Shown here one piece after another: positions 1 through 6,537 of a stretch of DNA of 28,981 nucleotides. The stretch's first letter is position 1. Each line of letters begins with the position of its first letter. This DNA is from a virus, in IMG/VR virus record IMGVR_UViG_3300009506_000296, positions 1 to 28,981 of that record. One strand, written 5' to 3'. Position numbers and translations under genes: made by a program. The notes below the pieces were generated by a model. The model had not been told where the DNA came from and did no database searches. It saw nothing but the letters and a program-made list of their open reading frames with translations.

Positions 1-1
1 A

Positions 2-1108
2 GCAATGAGGTTTATTGATTACGTTATTGATGAGACGAGTCTTAAAGGTAACGTAAGAATCGTAAGATTTCGTAATGAAAATATGGATATTAATAAGGTT
101 GGCATTGGTACTCGTGTTGCAGTTCCAAAAAATGAAGCACGTGACCCTGGTGTTAGACGTGGTGTAACTATGTCAAAAATCACTTTGACTCCGTCAGCTT
201 TGATGGTACCGTTTGAAATTACCGAAGAATTTAAAGAATTGAATCTTGAAGGAGATAATTTCGAGGATCATGCAATTAGAATGTTTGCTACACAATTCGC
301 AAATGATATGGAAGAACTGTATATTAATGGTGATAAAAATGGTCCTGCTGTTTTAGAGAGCGATATTATTGATAATGGAAGTTCGACGCAATATATAAAC
401 GATAGTTTTTTGGCATTGCAAGATGGCTGGTCATTGTTGGCAGACAGCGGAAATGTTTATGATGCTGATGCAACTAATATTGGTTTTTCTGTTTTTTCGA
501 ACGCAATTAAATCAATGCCGACAAAATTTAGACGTAATAAAAAAATGTTGCGTTGGTTTATGAGTCCTGATTTAGTTCAGACATATGCGGAAAAAATGAC
601 TACGCGGGCAACTGACGCTGGTGATGCCGCTGGTTCCGGAGCAGTTATGAATCCGTTTGGTATTCAGATTGTCGAAGTTCCATTGTGGGATTTTAATGCA
701 AAAGTAGTTGAACATGTTACATTAAACGGTACTACTGCTGTTTCTCTTAAACACAAAAATATAACAAGTGTTATTGTGCTTCCCGAAACGCTTGCAGATA
801 CGCCTACAACGCCTTATGTTGTAACTACTGATTATACGCTTGATGCTACTGCCGGAACTATTGCAAGAGCTGGTGGAGGTTCAATTGGCGATGGTGATAC
901 GGTAAAAGTTACCTATCTTGCAGCTCCTCAAATGTTGCTTACTCATATGCAAAATTTTATTGTTGCGATAGGTAGGGATATTAGGATTGAAAGAGACCGA
1001 GATATTTACAAATCTGTTGACCAATATGCGATAACTGCAAAAGTTGGTTGCGGTATTGAAGAGTCAACGGCAATTGTAAAAATTAAAAATATCGGTGAAG
1101 GTGTTTAA
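2..1108 (+). CDS. Major capsid protein, HK97-like fold (5' partial)
   Basis: This is the shell protein of the phage head. The frame is open to the left edge. The first ATG (base 5) has no ribosome site in view, and family members carry more residues before the 'RFIDYVID' segment, so the N-terminus is probably cut off. Numbering from that ATG, residues 1-120 hold the family pattern: 'NVRIVRFRN', then 'PFEITEEFKELNLEGDNFED', then 'MEELYINGD', a helix common in HK97-type capsid proteins. Residues about 170-230 look like the P/A domain. Residues about 238-302 form an extra beta-rich insert ('NITSVIVL', 'DYTLDATAGTI', 'GDGDTVKVTY') of the kind found in phage fibre proteins. The chain returns to the capsid fold at 'HMQNFIVAIGRDIRIERDRDI'. 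No protease or scaffold is visible; these would lie upstream. The assignment is strong and the exact N-terminus unknown. Confidence 0.88.
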   Translation, partial: AMRFIDYVIDETSLKGNVRIVRFRNENMDINKVGIGTRVAVPKNEARDPGVRRGVTMSKITLTPSALMVPFEITEEFKELNLEGDNFEDHAIRMFATQFANDMEELYINGDKNGPAVLESDIIDNGSSTQYINDSFLALQDGWSLLADSGNVYDADATNIGFSVFSNAIKSMPTKFRRNKKMLRWFMSPDLVQTYAEKMTTRATDAGDAAGSGAVMNPFGIQIVEVPLWDFNAKVVEHVTLNGTTAVSLKHKNITSVIVLPETLADTPTTPYVVTTDYTLDATAGTIARAGGGSIGDGDTVKVTYLAAPQMLLTHMQNFIVAIGRDIRIERDRDIYKSVDQYAITAKVGCGIEESTAIVKIKNIGEGV

Positions 1109-1150
1109 TAATAGTTTCTAGCGGCCACCAAATTTAAAAAGGAGAAAAAA

Positions 1151-1510
1151 ATGTCAATAGCTAGAGTAATTTTAACAGGAAAAGGTCCAGCAACGCATCT
1201 TTATAATGGTCGAAAGTTTATTAAAGGACAACCTCAAACAATAACTAGCCAAAGAGAGATAAATTATTATAAAACCGAATACGGTTTTAGCGTTACTTAT
1301 CTTAGTGGTAAGGAACATGACGAAGAAACAGTAGTTGATGAAGAAGTAAATGATAAAAAGAATTATACAAAAGACGAATTAAAAGATATGAAAAAAACTA
1401 CTGTTTTAAATATTGCAAGAGGATTAAATATACCTGTACTTGGGACAGAAAAGAAAAAACAAATTATTGATTCAATTTTGTTATCTCAAGAAAGTGATGA
1501 AGATGAGTAA
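1151..1510 (+). CDS. Small head-region protein with SAP/Rho-N-like C-terminal domain
   Basis: A 119-aa protein of unknown role directly after the capsid gene. The start is fixed by AAGGAG seven bases ahead of the ATG. Residues 1-55 are a compact basic segment ('RVILTGKGPATHLYNGRKF') seen in many small genes that follow capsid genes. Residues about 58-72 are an acidic linker. Residues about 74-112 ('YTKDELKDMKKTTVLNIARG', then 'KKKQIIDSIL') match the helix-extended-loop-helix pattern of SAP, HeH or Rho N-terminal domains, which often bind nucleic acid or act as capsid accessories. The stop overlaps the start of the next gene, so translation is probably coupled. A role in DNA or RNA contact inside the head is inference. 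Confidence 0.6.
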   Translation: MSIARVILTGKGPATHLYNGRKFIKGQPQTITSQREINYYKTEYGFSVTYLSGKEHDEETVVDEEVNDKKNYTKDELKDMKKTTVLNIARGLNIPVLGTEKKKQIIDSILLSQESDEDE

Positions 1511-1784
1511 AACAGTTCAGTCTTGTTTTAGTATTCCTTTTCAAATCGATTTTAATAATTTGAAACAAGAATTTAGGAGTAAAAATGGTTCAATTTTTTT
1601 TACTCCTAATACTATTAAAATAATTACTGATGAGGAATGGAACGAAATTTGTAAAAAAGGATTTAAAAACAGATTTTTATTGAGAGATAAAAAACAAAAA
1701 ATTGAAAAAAAAGAACAAAAAAAAATCGTTTTAAAACGAGAAAAAAAAGAACAGAAAATAGAAAATACGGAAATTAAAAGTTGA
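1503..1784 (+). CDS. Hypothetical lysine-rich small protein
   Basis: A 93-aa protein not assigned to a family. The frame is open from further upstream, but the ATG at 1503 (or the one at 1497) overlaps the stop of the preceding gene and is the most likely start; there is no strong Shine-Dalgarno. Residues 1-58 look folded ('FSIPFQIDFNNLKQEF', 'NTIKIITDEEWNEICKKGF'). Residues 59-93 are a very lysine- and glutamate-rich tail made of 'KKEQK'-type repeats, probably extended or coiled. It ends in a TTGA overlap with the next gene. A 13-bp perfect inverted repeat lies inside the coding region (1573-1609). Confidence 0.55.
   Translation: MSKTVQSCFSIPFQIDFNNLKQEFRSKNGSIFFTPNTIKIITDEEWNEICKKGFKNRFLLRDKKQKIEKKEQKKIVLKREKKEQKIENTEIKS
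1573..1609 (+). promoter_or_regulatory. 13-bp perfect inverted repeat covering an internal AGGAG and ATG
   Basis: TTAGGAGTAAAAA (1573-1585) is the exact reverse complement of TTTTTACTCCTAA (1597-1609), with an 11-base loop. The left arm carries AGGAG (1575-1579) just ahead of an ATG at 1585 that opens a 12-codon hydrophobic reading frame (MVQFFLLLILLK). Folded RNA would hide that ribosome site. It lies inside the 1503-1784 gene; function is unproven and it could be chance in AT-rich DNA. Confidence 0.35.
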
Positions 1785-2182
1785 TAAAATTGCAGACTAG
1801 TAATGGTGATACTAAAATTTTTGATTTGAAAAATTGTTGTGAAGAAGATATGATTGGTTTTTTAAACAATAATGAAATAACTAGCGCAACAATAATTTCT
1901 AAGTGTAATAAAAAAATAAAATGTGAAAAATGTGGTAATCAATTGCTAGTATGTAAAATTTGTGGGAATGAAATTAATTACAATTGTGAAAATACAATAA
2001 ATAATATTGTTTCAAAACCGCGTGAATTTAGAAGAACTATGTTTATTCCAGAAATTAAAGAGTGTGGAGAAAGGATTTCAATTTATAATGATGGTTTGAA
2101 AATAGCTTTAATGGTACACAAAAATCAAAATTCGTCAGTTTTTACATGTAGAAAAATTGGCAGCATAAGGTTTAAAAAATAG
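1781..2182 (+). CDS. Zinc-ribbon protein of unknown function
   Basis: A 133-aa protein starting from TTG at 1781, overlapping the previous stop as TTGA; no ATG lies near enough to replace it and the Shine-Dalgarno is poor, so coupled translation is likely. Cysteines C48/C51 ('CEKCG') and C58/C61 ('CKICG'), with C42 and C69 nearby, form a typical two-knuckle zinc ribbon. The rest (residues 80-133) is beta-rich with no recognised motif. Its stop overlaps the GTG start of the next gene. Position near the capsid gene suggests a head or connector accessory, but nothing in the sequence proves it. Confidence 0.6.
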   Translation: MIKLQTSNGDTKIFDLKNCCEEDMIGFLNNNEITSATIISKCNKKIKCEKCGNQLLVCKICGNEINYNCENTINNIVSKPREFRRTMFIPEIKECGERISIYNDGLKIALMVHKNQNSSVFTCRKIGSIRFKK

Positions 2183-2781
2183 TGGTTGTTAAAAGTTTAC
2201 AGAGATTATCTCAAATTGCTAAACCTGATAGTTTTGACGATCAAAAAACAGCAATTGAGATTGAAAATTCAGAAAGTGCTTCAGAAAATTTAGCACAATT
2301 TTTTGAAGCACTTTTGTCACAAATTAAAAGGATAATACACGGTAATGATTTAGGTAATTGGTATGATGATCCTATTAGTTTAATTGGTGATGTTCGTTGG
2401 TTAGTATATAAACAGGATGTTGCTTGTTTGAGTAGTGATAGTATAGGTGATTGGATGTGTATTCGCGGAGATAGAGTAAATGGTAAATGGAGAGTACAAA
2501 AAGCAGATCCTAGGGATATAGATAAAATGCCAGCTGTTGGTGTGTTAATTTCAAAAGCTACACCAACAGTTGGAGTGATACAATTAATGGGTCCTTGTGA
2601 ATTATTTACTAGTTTGGATTATACTAAACCAATTGCTTGGCTTGGTGATTATGGTTTGCAATATACGCCACCAATTGCGAATCATGGCGGTTATGTAATG
2701 GCACAAAAAATTGGGAAACCAATGGCCAACAACATATTTTGGATTAATGGTACATTGGAAATGATAAAAAGGATTGATTAA
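2182..2781 (+). CDS. Probable virion protein with cement-like (DUF2190-type) beta domain
   Basis: A 199-aa protein starting at GTG 2182, overlapping the previous TAG. Residues 1-60 are helical and acidic (probable oligomerisation segment). Residues about 80-150 ('VQKADPRDIDKMPAVGVLIS', 'TPTVGVIQLMGPCE') match a small beta domain that recurs in phage decoration and fibre proteins, where it carries phrases such as 'MPAIGVLISK' and a following 'VQ..G'. The end ('HGGYVMAQKIGKPMANNIFW') also fits that family. Likely role: capsid decoration, or a base for head fibres. The family resemblance is moderately sure, the role is inference. A stem-forming inverted repeat lies within (2531-2572). Confidence 0.5.
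   Translation: MVVKSLQRLSQIAKPDSFDDQKTAIEIENSESASENLAQFFEALLSQIKRIIHGNDLGNWYDDPISLIGDVRWLVYKQDVACLSSDSIGDWMCIRGDRVNGKWRVQKADPRDIDKMPAVGVLISKATPTVGVIQLMGPCELFTSLDYTKPIAWLGDYGLQYTPPIANHGGYVMAQKIGKPMANNIFWINGTLEMIKRID
2531..2572 (+). repeat. Inverted repeat inside coding sequence
   Basis: CTGTTGGTGT (2534-2543) pairs exactly with ACACCAACAG (2560-2569). The stem can be extended outward by a G-T, an A-T and a C-G pair. The repeat reflects the two 'VGV' segments of the protein, so it may be a by-product of the protein sequence. Confidence 0.35.
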
Positions 2782-2782
2782 A

Positions 2783-3211
2783 ATGCCAAAAAGAAAAGTA
2801 AAAAAAGTTGAAGTTAAAATAACAGAAAATAATGAAAAAATTAAACCATTTATTACTATTGATGGTGTTGATTTGCCATGTCTATCAAAAGAACATCTTT
2901 TGGAATCTGAAGTATTTAATCATAAACACGCAACAATAGTTGAAGGATTAAGAGCAAGAAATTTAGAAATGCAAAAAGTCGAACTTGATGCAAAATTAAG
3001 AATTGATGCATTAAGAAGAGAAATTATTTTCCTTACAGATCAATCGAATAGTTTAAAAGATCAAAATAAACGTTTTTGGAATAAATTGGGTGAATTATAT
3101 GGAATAGATTTTACAAAAGTTACTTATGATTCGGAAACAGGTGTGATTACTTTTATCGAAGATCGTGTAAAAGAAAAAGAAGAACGAAAATTAAAAAAGA
3201 AGCAAACATAA
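2783..3211 (+). CDS. Hypothetical protein with central coiled coil
   Basis: A 142-aa protein. A TTG nine bases upstream is also in frame, but ATG 2783 is preferred because AAAAAGGA ends nine bases before it. Residues 1-25 are lysine-rich. Residues 27-36 ('FITIDGVDLP') form a short beta segment. Residues about 50-105 have heptad-like spacing ('HATIVEGLRARNLEMQKVEL' through 'LTDQSNSLKDQNKRF') and should form a coiled coil. A short beta hairpin follows ('VTYDSETGVITFIED'), then a highly charged tail. It follows the previous gene by one base. A trimeric stalk or a chaperone for the fibre genes that follow is possible; I do not recognise the family. Confidence 0.55.
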   Translation: MPKRKVKKVEVKITENNEKIKPFITIDGVDLPCLSKEHLLESEVFNHKHATIVEGLRARNLEMQKVELDAKLRIDALRREIIFLTDQSNSLKDQNKRFWNKLGELYGIDFTKVTYDSETGVITFIEDRVKEKEERKLKKKQT

Positions 3212-3235
3212 ATATAAACAGAAAGAGGTTGAAAA

Positions 3236-4930
3236 ATGGCAACTCGAAAACCACTATTTTTAGGAGATTACGGATCAGAAGAAATGGCGACAACGGATGA
3301 TATTGCACTGGGCGGGCTTGCAATGTCCGGCAATATCACAATGGGTACAAACAAAATAACTGGATTGGGGTCGGCAACTTCATCTGGCGATGCTTTGGCC
3401 TATGGCCAAAGCGGTGCAAGTTTAGCCGGATTGACGTTGACCTCAGCTCTTGCAATGGGGACCAATAAGATAACGGGTTTAGGTGCGGGTACTGTTGCAA
3501 CAGATGCAGTAAATAAAGGACAACTTGATACGGCTGTTATTAATGGCGGACAAGTAAAAGAACTTGTATTGCACGAAAATCAACTTGATGATGCCGAAGG
3601 TGTGTTGGCTGCTGTAGCACTTACAATGGTCTCAAATCCTCAGACTGGCGATACTATTGTTATTACTGATGGAACGACTACCAGAACGTATGGAGCCGGT
3701 ACTGGTGGTGATGTACAATATACTATTGGTGCTACTGTTGCTGATAGTATGACAAATCTTGCCGCTGCAATTGTTGGCGACGGTTCAGCAATTTGGGAAG
3801 CTTATTTTTCAACCGATCTTGACGCTATTGATACCGATGGTGTTGTAGTTATTGTCGAGGATGATAATGACGGTTCGGCTTCGAGTATTTATGGTACTTG
3901 GGGCACTCAAGCAAATTGTCAAATTGTTGATTTTGGTGGTGAAACTCAATATACTAAAAAAACTTTGACTAATCTTCCTTCGTCTGTTCCTGGTTCGACT
4001 AATTTTGGATTTAATCGCACACAATCAGCTTTGACTCCTGGCGAAATTCATACAATTGAGAATTTAGATCAAGCTTATATTTGGGATGACGACGCTGATG
4101 CTTGGCAAGCAATGACGGGCGCAGGAGCCATTCCTGATGCTACTTCGGCGAGTGGTGGTGGTGTAAAAGGCAAAGTAACTTTTGATTCTGATTATGGTTT
4201 GGTTGTTTCTAGTGGAATTGCTGCAATTTCTCTTGCTACAGATCCAGGTTTGGAATTTTCAAGTGGCGATTTGCAAGTTAAAATTAATTCAAGCGCTGGT
4301 ATTGAAAGAACTTCGAGTGGTATTGGTATTGATTTGGCTGCTTCGAATCCTGGTTTGCAATTTGATGGTTCTGGTGATTTGGAGGCTTTGGTTGATGGTG
4401 TTACTATTTCAAAAGCAACTTCTCTTAATGTTCTCGGTGTTCCTTTGCAATTTACAATTAATAGTGTTGCAACAAGCACTAATGTAACCGCTGCAAATTT
4501 AAATGAGTTGACTGGTGGAAGTTCTACTACTTTGCATACTCATGCAATTGGCGCATCAAATAGAATCGAAGATGAATTGACGGCAGAGGAAACTTTGGCT
4601 CAAGGCGATGCCGTTGAATGGGGAACTACAAACAATCAAATTCGTGAATGTCAAGCAAGTGTTACGTCTCGGATTGATGCAATTGGTGTTGTTGAGGAAT
4701 CGGGCGGAATTTCTGCATCAAGTACCGGAACAGTTGTTAGGCGAGGTGTAGCCGTAGGTGTTATTTCAGCGGCAACTGTTGGTGATCGTTATTATGTTGG
4801 TGATTCAGGAGGTTTAGTAAGTGGAATTGGAAGCGTTTCGGCTGGAAATCATGTTATTTTCATCGGAACTGCAAAAAATGCTACTGATCTTGAGGTTAAA
4901 CCTCAGTATATTGGTAAGAAAGCTGCGTAA
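3236..4930 (+). CDS. Fibre-like virion protein with trimerising 'KITGLG' repeats and cement-like C-terminus
   Basis: A 564-aa adhesin- or fibre-type protein; GAGG ahead of the ATG sets the start. Residues 28-100 contain two copies of 'MGTNKITGLG', the second followed by 'TDAVNKGQLDT', a well-known phage tail-fibre repeat that forms interleaved trimeric beta structure. Residues about 120-230 are a beta domain ('NPQTGDTIVITDGTTTRTY'). Residues about 310-440 are low-complexity beta repeats ('SNPGLQFDGSGDLEALVDG') typical of fibre shafts. Residues about 450-564 ('LAQGDAVEWGTTNNQI', 'IDAIGVVEESGG', 'VGDRYYVGDSGG') are a cement-like domain similar to those at 2182-2781 and at the end of 6538-8679. 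Its place between capsid and neck genes suggests a head fibre as readily as a tail fibre. The first ~250 bases look richer in G+C than the neighbours. Confidence 0.7.
   Translation: MATRKPLFLGDYGSEEMATTDDIALGGLAMSGNITMGTNKITGLGSATSSGDALAYGQSGASLAGLTLTSALAMGTNKITGLGAGTVATDAVNKGQLDTAVINGGQVKELVLHENQLDDAEGVLAAVALTMVSNPQTGDTIVITDGTTTRTYGAGTGGDVQYTIGATVADSMTNLAAAIVGDGSAIWEAYFSTDLDAIDTDGVVVIVEDDNDGSASSIYGTWGTQANCQIVDFGGETQYTKKTLTNLPSSVPGSTNFGFNRTQSALTPGEIHTIENLDQAYIWDDDADAWQAMTGAGAIPDATSASGGGVKGKVTFDSDYGLVVSSGIAAISLATDPGLEFSSGDLQVKINSSAGIERTSSGIGIDLAASNPGLQFDGSGDLEALVDGVTISKATSLNVLGVPLQFTINSVATSTNVTAANLNELTGGSSTTLHTHAIGASNRIEDELTAEETLAQGDAVEWGTTNNQIRECQASVTSRIDAIGVVEESGGISASSTGTVVRRGVAVGVISAATVGDRYYVGDSGGLVSGIGSVSAGNHVIFIGTAKNATDLEVKPQYIGKKAA
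3392..3412 (+). repeat. 9-bp perfect inverted repeat with 3-base loop
   Basis: GCTTTGGCC (3392-3400) and GGCCAAAGC (3404-3412) are exact reverse complements separated by TAT, inside the fibre gene between its two N-terminal repeats. It would form a stable RNA hairpin, but no run of T follows, so it does not look like a terminator. Confidence 0.4.
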
Positions 4931-4937
4931 TTAAAAA

Positions 4938-5345
4938 ATGGCTATTGGCGAGGATAGAGTACAATTAACTAAAGTTGAATCTACTGCTTTAGGTGGTAAT
5001 GATTCTGATATAGATCCGTTTGGTGCTCCCTCGCCAATCGAGCCGCAAGAGGATGCAATAGAATCTTGCGGTTTGTATATTCAAGATAATTCTAATAGAG
5101 ATGAAAACGTTGGAATATATAGAGATGGAAATAATCTTTGTTTGTTTGATAACAATGGGGCAAGCAATCAATATCCTGGTTATACGTTAACACAATTAAT
5201 AACAAGCTCAGCTGTTGGTGTAATGAAGTTTATTCCAGTAGGAACAACAGTAAATGTTTTAGAAAATTATCAATATATTGTTCATCACAATATAACAATA
5301 GAGGGGGAACTGATTCTTGATGGCGAATTAGTTATTATAGAATAA
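4938..5345 (+). CDS. Small conserved phage virion protein ('VESTALGG' family)
   Basis: A 135-aa protein starting eight bases after the fibre gene. Its N-terminus ('RVQLTKVESTALGGNDSD', 'SPIEPQEDAIESCGLYIQD', 'NRDENVGIYRDGNNL') matches a short protein that I recall from environmental and gut myoviruses, usually unnamed and next to fibre genes. The last 35 residues ('VGTTVNVLENYQYIVHHNIT', 'GELILDGELVII') form a small beta-helix cap found at the ends of many trimeric phage proteins. A role as an adaptor between fibres or as a trimer clamp is plausible; no enzyme motif is seen. Confidence 0.6.
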   Translation: MAIGEDRVQLTKVESTALGGNDSDIDPFGAPSPIEPQEDAIESCGLYIQDNSNRDENVGIYRDGNNLCLFDNNGASNQYPGYTLTQLITSSAVGVMKFIPVGTTVNVLENYQYIVHHNITIEGELILDGELVIIE

Positions 5346-5347
5346 AA

Positions 5348-6535
5348 ATGTCAGAAATAACTTTAAAAGAAACAGACACCCATGATACTCCAGCAACTGG
5401 TTATCAAAAAATATATGTAAAAACTGACGGAAAACTATATAGAAAAGAAGACGATGCCACAGAAACTGAAATAGCTGGGAATGTAACTGGTGATTCTAGT
5501 TCAACAGACAACGCTATCGTCAGATTTGATGGAACAGATGGAAAAACTTTACAAAACAGCTCTGTGACAATTGATGATTCAGGCAATATTATTACTTCTG
5601 CAAATGTTGATGGCAGAGATTTGTCAACTGATGGAAGTAAATTGGATGGTATAGAATCTGGTGCTGATGTTACTGATGCAACTAATGTAGCGGCCGCAGG
5701 CGCTGAAATGACGGCCAATAAAAATCAAGTTAGTGGTTATGCTGGATTGGATGGAAGTAGTAAATTAACAGGTTCTCAGCAAGTTTATGGTTCATCTGCG
5801 AACACTGCTTGCGAAGGGAATGATAGTAGATTAGGTGTATTCCCACCCGGTCATTTGTATAAATGTAATGTAAGTTACTATTCTGCTACCCAAATTAAAA
5901 TATCAACGGGTTTTTGTAGAGATAGCGCAAATGCATATAATATTACTGTATCGAGTGAATTAACTGTTGCAATAACATCATCAGGAGCTAACGGTCTTGA
6001 TACAGGATCAGAAGCAACAGATCAACCGTATATGGTTTATGTCTGTGTTGGTAGTTCAGGGGTTTGTGGCTTATTAAGCGTTTCATTGACACCAACATTA
6101 CCATCTGGATATGATTATGGTTATCGTTGTGTTGGTTCTGTAGTAAATCATTCCGGCGATTTTGTTAATTTTACTCAGGTTGGTGTCAGTTGTGATAGAG
6201 AAACAATATTTAATCGTGTAAGATCTGAAGGAATAGTATTATCAAGTGGTTCTGCAACTAGTTGGACTGATATTGATTGTTCGGATTGGGTTCCATTATC
6301 AGCAACTCAGGTACTTTTAGGAATGTATCACGTGCAAGATACTGCCGGAAGATTAGCTATGCTTAGACCATATGGATGGACGGCAAGTACAACAGGGGTT
6401 CCGCAATTATCAGCAACTCCGGAATTAAAACGCGATATGTATGTTTTTGTTGTTGATCAAAAAATACAATATCAGGTAGATCATAGCAGTTCAACTCTTG
6501 GGGCGAATGCTTTAGGGTATAAGGAGAGTTTGTAA
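5348..6535 (+). CDS. Fibre-like virion protein with 'VDGRDLSTDGSKLDGIE' repeat
   Basis: A 395-aa protein starting two bases after the previous stop, with no clear Shine-Dalgarno, so probably coupled. Residues 18-40 ('KIYVKTDGKLYRKEDDATET') and residues 45-75 ('TDNAIVRFDGTDGKTLQNSS', then 'IDDSGNIITSA') are the usual opening of phage fibre shafts. Residues about 78-110 ('VDGRDLSTDGSKLDGIESGA') are a very common fibre motif. Residues about 160-395 form a beta-rich domain with several cysteines, perhaps a receptor-binding head. It lies directly before the glycosidase-like gene. Family type is clear; receptor and position on the virion are unknown. Confidence 0.68.
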   Translation: MSEITLKETDTHDTPATGYQKIYVKTDGKLYRKEDDATETEIAGNVTGDSSSTDNAIVRFDGTDGKTLQNSSVTIDDSGNIITSANVDGRDLSTDGSKLDGIESGADVTDATNVAAAGAEMTANKNQVSGYAGLDGSSKLTGSQQVYGSSANTACEGNDSRLGVFPPGHLYKCNVSYYSATQIKISTGFCRDSANAYNITVSSELTVAITSSGANGLDTGSEATDQPYMVYVCVGSSGVCGLLSVSLTPTLPSGYDYGYRCVGSVVNHSGDFVNFTQVGVSCDRETIFNRVRSEGIVLSSGSATSWTDIDCSDWVPLSATQVLLGMYHVQDTAGRLAMLRPYGWTASTTGVPQLSATPELKRDMYVFVVDQKIQYQVDHSSSTLGANALGYKESL

Positions 6536-6537
6536 AA

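Noticed and set aside
1440-1502. Extended start of the lysine-rich gene at 1440
   Set aside because: The extension overlaps the coding end of the preceding gene for 60+ bases; the ATGs at 1497/1503 at the stop overlap are more natural.
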